The notes below the pieces were generated by a model that was not told the origin of the DNA, did not search any database, and was given only the letters and a program-made list of their open reading frames with translations. A stretch of 64,000 nt of DNA, taken from contig DRGC01000049.1 in assembly GCA_011050235.1 (NCBI GenBank), forward strand, positions 62,001 to 126,000. Reading direction: 5' to 3'. Below are positions 35,763 through 44,676 of the stretch, one piece after another. Position 1 is the first letter of the stretch. The number at the start of each line of letters is the position of its first letter. Made by a program: the position numbers and the translations under genes. This DNA is from Phycisphaerae bacterium. Lineage in GTDB: Bacteria; Planctomycetota; Phycisphaerae; SM23-33.

Positions 35763-35974
35763 ATCCGGCCTCCTCTCTCGTCGGGGCAAGCTCTCCTAGA
35801 TAGCCCCAACGGTCGTTGAAGTCAAACGCCCCGGGCCGCTGCCTGGGGCCTGGGCGGCCCGGGATCGCCCGAGAACTTTTTCATACCTTTTTCTTGCAGG
35901 CCCGTGGCGGCGAAGGTATGTTCCGCGCCGAGGACGCGTGGAGTTCGGCTGGTACCCTACACAAGGCGTGATTC

Positions 35975-37183
35975 ATGGACGAATCCGGCGGCGACGCCCT
36001 CAGCGAAATCGTTGATGAAAATCTCCAAGGGGGCAGGCGACAACTACCGGGCTGGGTGGTCGGGCTCATGGCTGTGGCCGTCCTGTACCTGTTCATTTCC
36101 TCGGTCAGTATGATCGGCGTGGGGCTGAAGATTGTGGCCGAGGATAAAGCGGGGAAGCAGTTTCTGGATTGGCTGTTCTCGTTTGTCTCCACCCCTATCG
36201 CGGGCCTGTGCATCGGTCTGCTGGCGACGTCGCTGGTGCAGTCCAGCAGTTTCACCACGGCGATGACGGTCGGCCTGGTGGCCGCGGGAGACGTGTCGTT
36301 GGCCACGGCGATCCCCATCATCATGGGCGCCAACATCGGCACGTCGGTGACGAACATCCTGGTGTCTCTGGCCCAGGTCCGGCGGCGGCTGGAGTTTCGC
36401 CGGTCGTTCGGGGCGGCGGTCGTGCACGATTTCTTCAACGTGCTGTCGGTGCTGCTGCTGATGCCGCTGGAGTACGCCTTTGGCATTATTTCGGTTCCCA
36501 CCCACTGGATCGCGGGCGCGCTGGAGGGGAGCAAGCTCTTCCCCGAAAATGCCACCGAGCAGATGGGCGTTCTGAAGAGAATTTTCTCCCAAATCGGCAA
36601 GGGCGTCCACGAACTGCTCACAAACGTGCTGCACCTGGCGCCGACCGTCGCCGGTACGATTACGGCTGCGCTGGCGCTGGCGCTGCTGTTCGTGTCGTTA
36701 TGGCTGCTGGTGAAGCTGCTTCGGGGCCTGCTGCAGAGCCGCCTCAGCGGCGTGTTCGACCGCACGCTGTTTCGCAACCCGGCGACGGCGTTCATGGTGG
36801 GCATCGTCATGACGGCGGCGGTGCAGAGCTCGTCGGTAACGACCTCCCTGGTCGTGCCGCTGGTGGGGGCGGGCATTCTGCAATTGGCGCAGATCTATCC
36901 GTACACGTTGGGCGCCAATATCGGCACGACGGTGACGGCCATGCTGGCCGCCCTGGGCAGCGGCTCGGCGGCAGCAATGGCCTGTGCATTTGCTCACTTA
37001 TTCTTTAATCTATACGGTACGGCTGTCTTCTGGCCGCTTCAATTCATCCCGATCTCACTGGCGAAAGGGTTTGCAGGAATGGCTGCGAAGAGACGCTATG
37101 TAGCGGTGCTTTTCGTTCTGGGCCTATTCTTTGCGCTGCCTGTGACGATCCTCATGGTCATCCATTTATTGAAAGGCCATTGA
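35975..37183 (+). CDS. Na+/phosphate cotransporter family protein
   Basis: 402 residues, eight or more membrane segments. Two copies of the QSSS-type motif are visible (SLVQSSSFTTAMTVGLV and AVQSSSVTTSLVVPLV), each followed by a GANIGT motif (GANIGTSVTNIL, GANIGTTVTAML), as in NptA/SLC34. It lacks the C-terminal PhoU domain that many bacterial homologues carry; that domain is encoded separately by the next gene, 18 bp downstream. No clear SD is seen. The 35763-35974 gap before it holds no gene. Confidence 0.88.
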   Translation: MDESGGDALSEIVDENLQGGRRQLPGWVVGLMAVAVLYLFISSVSMIGVGLKIVAEDKAGKQFLDWLFSFVSTPIAGLCIGLLATSLVQSSSFTTAMTVGLVAAGDVSLATAIPIIMGANIGTSVTNILVSLAQVRRRLEFRRSFGAAVVHDFFNVLSVLLLMPLEYAFGIISVPTHWIAGALEGSKLFPENATEQMGVLKRIFSQIGKGVHELLTNVLHLAPTVAGTITAALALALLFVSLWLLVKLLRGLLQSRLSGVFDRTLFRNPATAFMVGIVMTAAVQSSSVTTSLVVPLVGAGILQLAQIYPYTLGANIGTTVTAMLAALGSGSAAAMACAFAHLFFNLYGTAVFWPLQFIPISLAKGFAGMAAKRRYVAVLFVLGLFFALPVTILMVIHLLKGH

Positions 37184-37201
37184 ACCTGGAGAGGACCGCT
37201 C

Positions 37202-37864
37202 ATGTGGAAACAAATTATTCAAGCCTTCCGGCATCAGGACGTCATCAAGGATCTGTCCGCGCAGGTCGGGCAAATGCTCGATGCGGGGGCGTGGATGTTC
37301 GAGCAGGCCTGCGACGTGCTGATGCACAAGGCCGAGTGGGACGCCGTCAGCGACCCGATTTACGAGCGCGATCAGGCCATCAACGGCCTCCAGCAGGACA
37401 TCCGCGAGAAGGTCGTCACGCATCTGAGCGTGGGCAACCAGGGCGACCTGGCCCCCTGCCTGGTCCTGATGAGCGTCGTCAAGGACGCCGAGAGAATCGG
37501 CGATTACTGTAAGAACATTTTCGAAGTCGGCAAGTTCTTCCACGGCAGCTATGGGCACCGTAGCTACGCCGAGCCGCTCGATCAGATCCGCAAGGACGTA
37601 TCGGACCTGTTCGAGCCCACCAAGCAGGCGTTCCTTACGGGCGATGAAGACCTCGCCAGGAATGTCCTGGACCACACCGGCAGCGTGATCAAGCAGTGCG
37701 ACCTGATCATCCAGCAGTTGCTGAGCATCGACGACGAGTTCCCCGCCGCCGAGGCCGTCGCCTATGTGCTGCTGGCGAGGCATTACAAGCGGGTCAACTC
37801 GCATCTGTCCAATATCGCCACCAGCGTCCTGTCGCCGATCCCGCTGCTGGACTACCTCGGGTAG
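37202..37864 (+). CDS. PhoU-domain protein
   Basis: 220 residues, two PhoU-like helical repeats. The conserved E/D-D pattern appears in YERDQAINGLQQDIR and VLMSVVKDAERIGDYCKNI, and again in YVLLARHYKRVNSHLSNIA. PhoU binds metal and regulates phosphate uptake. GGAGAGG precedes ATG by about 7 nt. It follows the Na/Pi cotransporter by 18 bp and most likely controls it, replacing the C-terminal domain usually fused there. Confidence 0.88.
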   Translation: MWKQIIQAFRHQDVIKDLSAQVGQMLDAGAWMFEQACDVLMHKAEWDAVSDPIYERDQAINGLQQDIREKVVTHLSVGNQGDLAPCLVLMSVVKDAERIGDYCKNIFEVGKFFHGSYGHRSYAEPLDQIRKDVSDLFEPTKQAFLTGDEDLARNVLDHTGSVIKQCDLIIQQLLSIDDEFPAAEAVAYVLLARHYKRVNSHLSNIATSVLSPIPLLDYLG

Positions 37865-37899
37865 CCGTCGTATCGCCGACGTACGAAAGGAATCGCCTT

Positions 37900-38817
37900 G
37901 TGCGGCGTCCTGTGAATCCGTTCGAGCTGCCCGGCAAATGGTACAAGGGCAACTTCCACTGTCACACCAACGTGAGTGACGGAGCATTGTCGGTCCGGGA
38001 CGCCGTGGCCGAGCACCGCAAGCGGGGCTACTCGGTGCTGACGATTACCGACCACGAGCAAACCAACGATATTGCGGGCCTGTCGGATAAGAGCCTTCTG
38101 GTCATCAACGGCATGGAGATGCACCCCGTGCTGCCGCGGGTGGGACACTACCACATCTGCGGCGTGAATCTGCCCGGCGGCTACACGAGCAGCCGCGCCA
38201 GCCGCAAAGCCCCCCAGCCCTGCCTCAACCAGGCCGCCCGGGCCGGGGCCGTGAACATCCTGGCCCACCCCAAGGAAATGAGTCACACCCTCGATGAGTT
38301 CATCCACCTCAAGAACCTGCACGGCCTGGAGGTCTGGACCAGCCTGAGCGAATTGGAAGGCCACGTGGGATCCAGCGAGGACGAATGGGCCGCCGCGATG
38401 GATGCCGGCGTCTTCCTGACCGCCATCGGCTCGGACGACACGCACTGGGATCCGAAGCATGGCTGGCGCGATGTCGCCGCCGCGTGGACGATGCTCAAGA
38501 TGTCGTCGCTGACGGTCGCCAACGTTCTCAAGGCGATTACGACCGGCGCCACCTACGCCTCCGGCGGGCCCACCATCAAGGACTTTCGCTACAACGCCGA
38601 CGACAACACCGTCACCGTCAAATGCAGCGCATCCACCATCATCGACTTCAAGGGCCCCAAAGGCCTGCGCATGTCCCGCTTCGCCCCAGCCGGCAAGAGC
38701 ATCCGCAGCTTTACCTGTGAATTGCCCGACCCGTGGCCCTGGGTCCGCGCCGTCGTCACCGACGATCACCAGTACCAGGCGTGGACCAACCCAATTCAAA
38801 ATAGGGACAGACCCTAG
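37900..38817 (+). CDS. PHP-domain metal-dependent hydrolase
   Basis: 305 residues starting with GTG 37900, where AAAGGA lies 8 nt upstream. The PHP metal-binding motifs are FHCHTNVSDG (I), TITDHEQ (II), NILAHPKEM (III) and GSDDTHWDP (IV). PHP proteins are metal-dependent phosphoesterases; the substrate is unknown. The N-terminus is cytosolic. The stop lies inside the left arm of a 24-nt inverted repeat (38798-38821), so the last residues, NRDRP, come from that element. The gene follows phoU by 35 bp. Confidence 0.8.
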   Translation: MRRPVNPFELPGKWYKGNFHCHTNVSDGALSVRDAVAEHRKRGYSVLTITDHEQTNDIAGLSDKSLLVINGMEMHPVLPRVGHYHICGVNLPGGYTSSRASRKAPQPCLNQAARAGAVNILAHPKEMSHTLDEFIHLKNLHGLEVWTSLSELEGHVGSSEDEWAAAMDAGVFLTAIGSDDTHWDPKHGWRDVAAAWTMLKMSSLTVANVLKAITTGATYASGGPTIKDFRYNADDNTVTVKCSASTIIDFKGPKGLRMSRFAPAGKSIRSFTCELPDPWPWVRAVVTDDHQYQAWTNPIQNRDRP

Positions 38818-38872
38818 TTTTGCGATCCGTCCTGCCTGATACCGGGCGAAAACTAGGGTCTGTCCCTATTTT
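38798..38872. repeat. Perfect 24-nt inverted repeat overlapping the PHP gene end
   Basis: Arms at 38798-38821 and 38849-38872 are exact reverse complements; the left arm includes ATAGGGACAGACCCTAG. The loop is 27 nt. It resembles the REP palindromes mobilised by IS200-like RAYT transposases. The PHP gene stop codon lies within the left arm. It may also serve as a transcription terminator. Confidence 0.8.
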
Positions 38873-38924
38873 TGAAAGGACTTCCACCTCCAAGTCATCG
38901 TGCCATGGGCGGCACACCGCATAA

Positions 38925-38956
38925 CAAAGCCCATGCATAGCTATGCATGGGCTTTG
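38925..38956. terminator. 32-bp perfect palindrome, probable bidirectional terminator
   Basis: The two 16-nt halves CAAAGCCCATGCATAG and CTATGCATGGGCTTTG are exact complements, with no loop bases. On the plus strand it is followed by CTTTTGC. It lies between the convergent PHP and GH95-like genes, 19 bp past the latter's stop, so it can end both transcripts. The T tract is short. Confidence 0.65.
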
Positions 38957-38975
38957 CTTTTGCGATCTTGCGGAA

Positions 38976-41405
38976 CTACTTCGTCGGTGACAGTGCGTAC
39001 GTCTCACCCGGCGTGGTGTCGAAGCAGAAGATTTTTCCGTCTTCGACCATCGACTCGACCGCGTTGCCCGCTGAGTCAACCACGCTGACGGCGTGATCCC
39101 ACGGATTGGCGACGCGGCAGCGGGCGCCCTTTTCGCTGATGATCGTTATGTCGCCGACCTTGCCGGCGGCATGTGATGCGCTGACTAGGAAGGCGCCTTG
39201 GGCTCGTAGCGTGGTGAAGCTGCCGGCCATGTCCCTGGGCCACGCGTCGAAGATGCGGATGCAGCCGTCCCAGCTCTGCAGCATGGTTTCCTGAAGTGGC
39301 TGGAGGACACCCTCGGCCTCGCCGTAGTGGCCAATGAAGCCCAGCCCCTGCGTGCCCATCGCCCGCAATGCGCCGTTGGGAGCGCGCCATTGCTGAATCC
39401 ATTCGCTGAGGGCGGGGAAATCCCGCTCCGGGTCGAACGCTCGATTGCGAAGGTGGATCATCCACTCCCACGGCTGCCCACCGGTGCTGGTGAAGGGCTT
39501 TTTCAGCCACTTCGGCTTATCGCCCGGCCGCGGGATGTGCTTGCCGATGTCGATGCCGATGAACGCCGGCTCGTTGTAGAAGTATTGCCGCTTCGCTTCG
39601 GCGTCGAAGCCAAGCTCGTCCAGATCGTCGACCACGACGAGGTTGTCCAGAATGTCCTGCCATTGATCGCGCAGGTCTTTGTCGGTATCCAGCACGTCGG
39701 CCGCGGCGACGGCCGCCTGCAAACACCAGCGGGCGTTGCGGATGACCTGGGCCTGGTCGAAATAGTCTTTGACGTCGCCGGTGTACAGGTACTCGCCTTG
39801 GGGTGAGGGGTAGGCGTGGTACTTGCCGTCGTCGAACTCGCTGCCATCTTCGACCTTGGCGAGGAAGTCGGTGTAGAACATGGCCGTGTCGCGGATGACC
39901 GGGTAGCCATATTCCTTGAGCCAGACCGCGTCGAGCGTGTAGAGGTATCGCCACCAGTAGAAGTTGGTCACCCAGCCGGTCATGTAGGCCATGCGGGCCA
40001 GCGGACCGTTGCCGTAAGGATCGTCATCGATGGGGAAGGGATAGCCCGTCACCTGGATGAACGTGCCGCGATTGCCGTTCCAATACTTCTTGGCGAGCAT
40101 CCGTCCCAGTTCGACCATGTGGGCCATGCCGGGGAAGAACGAATCGCCCATGTCGACCTGGTTGGCGGTGTAGTCGCCGTAGAACGGCTGCTGGTAGTTG
40201 TAGTTCATGTGGTAATCGCCGTGCCAGAACGAGTAGTCGCCCACCGTTGAAGGCAGGGCCAGGCCCGGCGCGATCACATCGCCGCGATAGGCGCAGCGGC
40301 GGGTGTGCAGCGACGCGTACCACACATCTTCGAGGATCTTGTCTTCGATGGTCACCGACGAGCGGGACCAGAACTCTTCGGCGCTGGCGGCGTTGGCCGC
40401 TTCCCATCGCTTGAAGGCAGCGGCCGAATCGTCACCCACGTCCGCTCGGACGCGGGCCAGCTCAGCCTCGACGTCGCCTTCGTCGCTACTGGTGGGAACA
40501 GCCACAGCCAGCGACCCCTTTCGGGCTTCCTTGTCCGGCTGGAGCAGAATGCAAGCGCCCGGCTCTTCGAACAGATTGAACTCCTTGATCTCGGTTCCCT
40601 CGACCAGCGGGGCCATCAGGTAGCGGAAGCCCTGCGGGAACTGGATATCGGGATCGAAGGTCTGCTGGATGACGCTCAGCCCGTCGATCTCTTCGACCGT
40701 CGGGGCGGCCAGCGGGGTGCACTTGTCGGTCTTCAGCGAGCCGAAGAAGTGGTGGTAGCGATGCCGCCGATAGTGCTTGGCCGCGTGGGCCCGAATCGTC
40801 GGATCCGGCCAGCGATAGAGCGTGAACCACGCCGGCGTCTTGCAGGCCATGGACGTGTCATCGTTCCAGTTGACGACCTCCCAGTCGACGACCAGCACGT
40901 TGGGCTTGGGCGGGATGAAGCAGCGGAGGCGAATCTCGAAACCGTTTTCCCACGTCATCTCGATTTCAAGCTCGGCCTTCTCGACGTGGACGCGCTGGGA
41001 AATCGTCCACCCGCGGTGGTCGGTGGGGATGTTGAGGATCAGTTCGCCGACCGGCTTGGGGCACGGATATGGCCGCCGCGCATAACACGGCGTGCCGCTC
41101 ATCAACTCGCCGACGCGCTTCTGCTCGGCCTCGGACAGTGTGCCACCGGCGTCGGTGCCGGCCCCGCCGGCGTCGTAGCCGCCTCCCCTCCAGCCTTGCT
41201 CGCGGATGCCCTTGGCGATTTCCTCGATGTGGGCGGGCTCGGGGCTGTCGGACCTGTCGAATCGCCGGTCCCACACGTCGTTCTTGCCGAACCGCCAGAC
41301 GAGCTCGCCCGAGCGTTGAAACACGCTGACCGACAGATCGCCGTTCCCCAGCAACAGCCCCTCTTCGGCTTCCAACACCAGTTGATTAACTTCGATTGTG
41401 TGCAT
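38976..41405 (-). CDS. GH95-like glycoside hydrolase
   Basis: 809 residues, no signal peptide. An N-terminal beta domain (ELVWRFGKNDVWDRR) leads into an (alpha/alpha)6 barrel. FWHGDYHMNYNYQQPFYG and WWRYLYTLDAVWLKEYGYPVI correspond to the GH95 substrate-binding centre (usual DYHLNINLQ), and the C-terminus (RIFDAWPRDMAGSFTTLRAQGAFLVSA...) is the typical end domain. GH95 enzymes are alpha-L-fucosidases or alpha-L-galactosidases. It is upstream of two sulfatases, so a sulfated fucan or galactan is plausible. Sequence agreement is distant, so specificity is uncertain. Confidence 0.72.
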   Translation of the reverse strand: MHTIEVNQLVLEAEEGLLLGNGDLSVSVFQRSGELVWRFGKNDVWDRRFDRSDSPEPAHIEEIAKGIREQGWRGGGYDAGGAGTDAGGTLSEAEQKRVGELMSGTPCYARRPYPCPKPVGELILNIPTDHRGWTISQRVHVEKAELEIEMTWENGFEIRLRCFIPPKPNVLVVDWEVVNWNDDTSMACKTPAWFTLYRWPDPTIRAHAAKHYRRHRYHHFFGSLKTDKCTPLAAPTVEEIDGLSVIQQTFDPDIQFPQGFRYLMAPLVEGTEIKEFNLFEEPGACILLQPDKEARKGSLAVAVPTSSDEGDVEAELARVRADVGDDSAAAFKRWEAANAASAEEFWSRSSVTIEDKILEDVWYASLHTRRCAYRGDVIAPGLALPSTVGDYSFWHGDYHMNYNYQQPFYGDYTANQVDMGDSFFPGMAHMVELGRMLAKKYWNGNRGTFIQVTGYPFPIDDDPYGNGPLARMAYMTGWVTNFYWWRYLYTLDAVWLKEYGYPVIRDTAMFYTDFLAKVEDGSEFDDGKYHAYPSPQGEYLYTGDVKDYFDQAQVIRNARWCLQAAVAAADVLDTDKDLRDQWQDILDNLVVVDDLDELGFDAEAKRQYFYNEPAFIGIDIGKHIPRPGDKPKWLKKPFTSTGGQPWEWMIHLRNRAFDPERDFPALSEWIQQWRAPNGALRAMGTQGLGFIGHYGEAEGVLQPLQETMLQSWDGCIRIFDAWPRDMAGSFTTLRAQGAFLVSASHAAGKVGDITIISEKGARCRVANPWDHAVSVVDSAGNAVESMVEDGKIFCFDTTPGETYALSPTK

Positions 41406-41444
41406 GATCCTGCTTTCTAGAAAACGAGTCTGGGCCGGGGCCTC

Positions 41445-41548
41445 AAATGCTGAACTCCGAATGCTGAATGCTGAATGTCCTCATGGGCCGTGCCGTGTAG
41501 CCTCATTGCCAAGAGCAATTCAGCATTAAACATTCATCATTCAGCATT
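41445..41548. repeat. AATGCTGA-type palindromic intergenic element
   Basis: Left arm 41445-41478 repeats GAATGCTGAATGCTGAATG; right arm 41517-41548 is its near reverse complement (AATTCAGCATTAAACATTC...). The loop is about 38 nt. It resembles the two other elements at 42999-43087 and 44545-44639 in architecture but uses a different short unit. Confidence 0.65.
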
Positions 41549-41549
41549 G

Positions 41550-42962
41550 TCACCTCTCCATTGTCGCCGACCGCACGATGAGCCGGTCTTCGGTCCAATT
41601 GTCTCGATACCAGGTGGTGGCCTCGAAGGTGTCGTTGACGGCGGCCATGCGGTCACGCAGCATCGTGCGGAATCGCTCGGCCGTTTCGGCGCTGGCGGGA
41701 TCGTCTATCAGATTGGTCATCTGATACGGATCGGCCAGGTTATCGAACAGCAGTTCTTTTCGCGGATCGCGGTAGATGGCGTAGGTGAACTGCTTGTCGC
41801 GGAGGGCCCGCCATTCGTTGCCGTCGACCCAATCGGCCGTCGGGCCCGTGCACTGCATGAAGGCGGCCTCGGGCTCGTCGCCGGCCTGGCCGAGGGCGCA
41901 GTGGCTTAGGTCCATGCCCTCGACGGCGTCGGGGATCGGCAGGTCCATCAAGCCCAGCAGCGTGGGCATGATGTCGACGGTGTTGAGGCAGACATCGGTG
42001 CTCGTCCCGGCCGGGGTGTTGTTGCCCCAGCGCACGAGCATCGGCACGCGGGCGGCCTCTTCGTAGAAGACGTTCTTCGCCTGACGGCCGTGCGCGCCGA
42101 AGCATTCGCCGTGGTCGGACGTGAAGACGATGATGGTGTCCTCCCGCAGGCCCATCTTGTCGAGCGCCTTGAGAAGCCGGCCGAGGTTCCAGTCGGTGTT
42201 GGCGGCCTGGCCGTAATAGCAGCGTTTGATCTCCTCGAGGTTGTCGAAGTACTCCGGCTCGGGCCGGCCCCAGAGGTCGGCATACGGATCACGCTCGCGC
42301 GAGAAGTTGGGAGGCAAGTCCGAGAAATCGACCCATTCGAACGGTTTGTAGAACTCCTCAGGCACGTTGGACCGCGTCCACGGATCGTGGGGCGTGCCGT
42401 AGTTCAGGAACATCGCGAACGGCTTGTCGCCGGCCTGCATCCGCTGAATCTGCTCGATGGCCAAGTCGGTCTGGAAGTCGGGCTCGAACCCGTGCACCGC
42501 AATTTGCCGAAGCGAGTCGGTGTGGTAGAACCCCTGGTAGTAGCAGTGGTTGAAGTTGAACGCGGCCCAGAAGTCGTCAAAGCCCAAACGGTCCGGCCCC
42601 GGCGGGACGAAGCTGTTTCGCGGCAGGTGATGGTTGCCCAGCTCGTTCGCCCACAGGTGCCATTTTCCGATGTAGGCCGTCTCGTAGCCGCCCTTGCCCA
42701 GCACGTGGCCGATGCACTCGTGGTTGGTGTTCATGCGGATTTCGTTGATCACCATGCCCGTGCTGGTGGTGCACTTGCCCGTAAACAGCGACGCCCGATA
42801 CGGCGCACAGACGGGATGGCCGGAGACGGCATTGCAGAAGTTCACACTCTCCCCCGCCAGCGCATCGATATTGGGCGTGCGGGCGGCGCGGTCGCCGTTA
42901 TAGCCGCACGAGGCCCAACGAAGTTGATCGGCAAGAACGTAGATAAGGTTTGGCTTAGGCAT
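41550..42962 (-). CDS. Cys-type sulfatase
   Basis: 470 residues, no signal peptide. The N-terminal metal motif is YVLADQLRWASCG. The modified residue is Cys52 in HPVCAPYRASLFTG, a CxPxR site with Tyr in place of Ser. GKWHLW follows at about residue 108. Family function: formylglycine-dependent hydrolysis of sugar or aryl sulfate esters. The Cys-type site can be converted by the anSME encoded 1.7 kb away. Start 42962 has GGAG 8 nt upstream. Same strand as the GH95-like gene and its paralogue at 43089-44504. Confidence 0.9.
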   Translation of the reverse strand: MPKPNLIYVLADQLRWASCGYNGDRAARTPNIDALAGESVNFCNAVSGHPVCAPYRASLFTGKCTTSTGMVINEIRMNTNHECIGHVLGKGGYETAYIGKWHLWANELGNHHLPRNSFVPPGPDRLGFDDFWAAFNFNHCYYQGFYHTDSLRQIAVHGFEPDFQTDLAIEQIQRMQAGDKPFAMFLNYGTPHDPWTRSNVPEEFYKPFEWVDFSDLPPNFSRERDPYADLWGRPEPEYFDNLEEIKRCYYGQAANTDWNLGRLLKALDKMGLREDTIIVFTSDHGECFGAHGRQAKNVFYEEAARVPMLVRWGNNTPAGTSTDVCLNTVDIMPTLLGLMDLPIPDAVEGMDLSHCALGQAGDEPEAAFMQCTGPTADWVDGNEWRALRDKQFTYAIYRDPRKELLFDNLADPYQMTNLIDDPASAETAERFRTMLRDRMAAVNDTFEATTWYRDNWTEDRLIVRSATMER

Positions 42963-42998
42963 CAATTCTGCTCCATGCTGGGATTCGCTCATGTTCGA

Positions 42999-43087
42999 AA
43001 TGTCCAATGTCCAATGACCAATGATCCAAGAAAGGCCGAGAGTTCACGTTGCCGGCCTTGGTCATTGGGAATTGGGCATTGGTCATT
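42999..43087. repeat. CCAATG-type palindromic intergenic element
   Basis: Left arm 42999-43030 has repeated TCCAATG/ACCAATG; right arm 43057-43087 has the reverse, TTGGTCATTGGGAATTGGGC. Imperfect complements around an approximately 26-nt loop between the two sulfatase genes. Confidence 0.65.
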
Positions 43088-43088
43088 C

Positions 43089-44504
43089 TCATTTCAATGT
43101 CGCTGTTCTCACGATGCAGTCGTTCTCATCGATCCAGTTCTCGCGGTACCACGTGGGGGCCTCGAACGTGTCGCCGAGTTCGGCCATGCGGTCGGCCATC
43201 AGCTTGCGCAGGCGGTTGGCCGTTTCTGCGGAGGCGGGATCGTCGATCAGGTTGGTCAGTTGATACCGATCGGCCACGTGATCGAACAGCAATTCCATTC
43301 GCGGCTCGCGGTAGACGGCGTAGGTGAACTGCTTGTCCCGCACGGCCCGCCATTCGGATCCATCGGCCCAGCCGTCCGTCTCGGCCATGCCTTGCAGCAA
43401 CGAGCACTCGGGCTCGGGCCCGGTTTGCCCCAGCGCAAAGTGGCTGAGATCGCTGCCCTCGACGGCGGCGGGAATCGGCAGATCCATCATGCTCAGCAGC
43501 GTGGGCATGATGTCGGGCGTGTTCAGGCAGGCGTCGGTCTCGCGGCCGGCTGGGGTCTTGTCACCCCAACGCATCAGGAACGGCACCCGGACGGCCTCCT
43601 CGTAGAACGTGCACTTCCCGGCCCGGCCGTGCTCGCCGAACATCGACCCATGATCGGACGTGAAGACCACGATGGTGTCCTCCCGCAGGCCCATCGCATC
43701 GACCGCCTTGAGCAGGCGGCCCATGTTCCAGTCGAGGTTAGCCGTCATCGCGTGGTAGTACCGCAGGTTCTGGACGTAGGCCTCCGCGTCAGCGTATCCC
43801 CCCCCGTCGGTCCACGGCGTGTGGTAATGATCGATGCCGGTCATGAAGTTCGGCGGGCGGTCATCGAACTCGACCCACTCGAACGGCTTGATGAAATCCT
43901 CCGGCACGTTGCAGCGAGCCCACGGTTCGTGCGGCGTGCCGAACGACAGGAACATCGCGAACGGGTTGCCCGTGGCGTTCATCTCCGCCATGTGCTCGAT
44001 GGCCAGGTCGGTCTGGAAGTCGGGCTCGTAGCCGTGGACTTTGATCGGGTTGGGCGAATCGGTGTAGTACTCGGCCAGGTAGTAGTTGTGCAGGAAGTTG
44101 TACGCCGACCATCGGCCGTCGAAGCCCAGCCGGAACTTGCCCGGCGGCGTGTAGGCGTAATCGGTGTGGTAGTAATCGCCCCGCCGCGTCCCCCACAGGT
44201 GCCACTTGCCGATATAGCTTGTCTCATAGCCGCCGCCGGCCAGCACATGCCCAAAGCACTCGTGGTTGGGGTTCATGCGGACCGTGTTGATCACCATGCC
44301 CGTCGACGAGCTGTGCTTGCCCGTAAACAGCGACGCCCGAAACGGCGCGCAGACCGGATGGCCGGAGATGGCGTTGGAGAAGCTGACGCCCTCGTCGCAC
44401 AGGTCGTCGAGATTGGGCGTGCGGGCCCGAGTCTCGCCGTTGCAGCGAAGGCAGTCCCGGCGAAGCTGATCGGCGAAAACGAACAGTAGGTTAGGCTTGC
44501 TCAT
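43089..44504 (-). CDS. Cys-type sulfatase
   Basis: 471 residues, no signal peptide. A close paralogue of the neighbouring sulfatase (same length, shared GHPVC and GKWHLW). Metal motif FVFADQLRRDC; modified Cys52 in HPVCAPFRASLFTG (CxPxR with Phe in place of Ser); then STGMVINTVRMNPNHEC. The two may act on different positions of one sulfated sugar. A GTG start at 44513 is possible; 44504 is preferred by alignment with the paralogue. SD is weak. Confidence 0.9.
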   Translation of the reverse strand: MSKPNLLFVFADQLRRDCLRCNGETRARTPNLDDLCDEGVSFSNAISGHPVCAPFRASLFTGKHSSSTGMVINTVRMNPNHECFGHVLAGGGYETSYIGKWHLWGTRRGDYYHTDYAYTPPGKFRLGFDGRWSAYNFLHNYYLAEYYTDSPNPIKVHGYEPDFQTDLAIEHMAEMNATGNPFAMFLSFGTPHEPWARCNVPEDFIKPFEWVEFDDRPPNFMTGIDHYHTPWTDGGGYADAEAYVQNLRYYHAMTANLDWNMGRLLKAVDAMGLREDTIVVFTSDHGSMFGEHGRAGKCTFYEEAVRVPFLMRWGDKTPAGRETDACLNTPDIMPTLLSMMDLPIPAAVEGSDLSHFALGQTGPEPECSLLQGMAETDGWADGSEWRAVRDKQFTYAVYREPRMELLFDHVADRYQLTNLIDDPASAETANRLRKLMADRMAELGDTFEAPTWYRENWIDENDCIVRTATLK

Positions 44505-44544
44505 GCGTGTCACTCATCTTTCGAGCCGGTAATATCCTTTGTTT

Positions 44545-44639
44545 AATGCCCAATTTCCAATGTCCAATTCCCAACTGCATCATCCTGCATGGCGAAGTGG
44601 GCCTAATGTATGGGCATTGGACATTGGTCATTGGGCATT
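44545..44639. repeat. CCAATG-type palindromic intergenic element
   Basis: Left arm 44545-44574 (AATGCCCAATTTCCAATGTCC...), right arm 44611-44639 (GGGCATTGGACATTGGTCATT...), separated by about 36 nt. It sits between the divergent sulfatase and anSME genes and shares its unit with the element at 42999-43087. Confidence 0.65.
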
Positions 44640-44661
44640 TTCCGCAGAGCTCTCCACAGGG

Positions 44662-44667
44662 TACAAT
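44662..44667 (+). promoter_or_regulatory. -10 element of the anSME gene
   Basis: TACAAT followed by exactly 9 nt and ATG 44677. The mRNA is probably leaderless, as at pcm and the TsaC fusion. No -35 is evident. Confidence 0.45.
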
Positions 44668-44676
44668 AGTTGATCT

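Noticed and set aside
42090-44489. 799-codon plus-strand frame opposite the sulfatase pair
   Set aside because: Both sulfatases have full family motifs on the minus strand; the frame spans two genes and the intergenic repeat.
41445-44639. CRISPR array in the sulfatase region
   Set aside because: The repeat units are short, degenerate and arranged as inverted arms, with no regular spacer and no cas gene.
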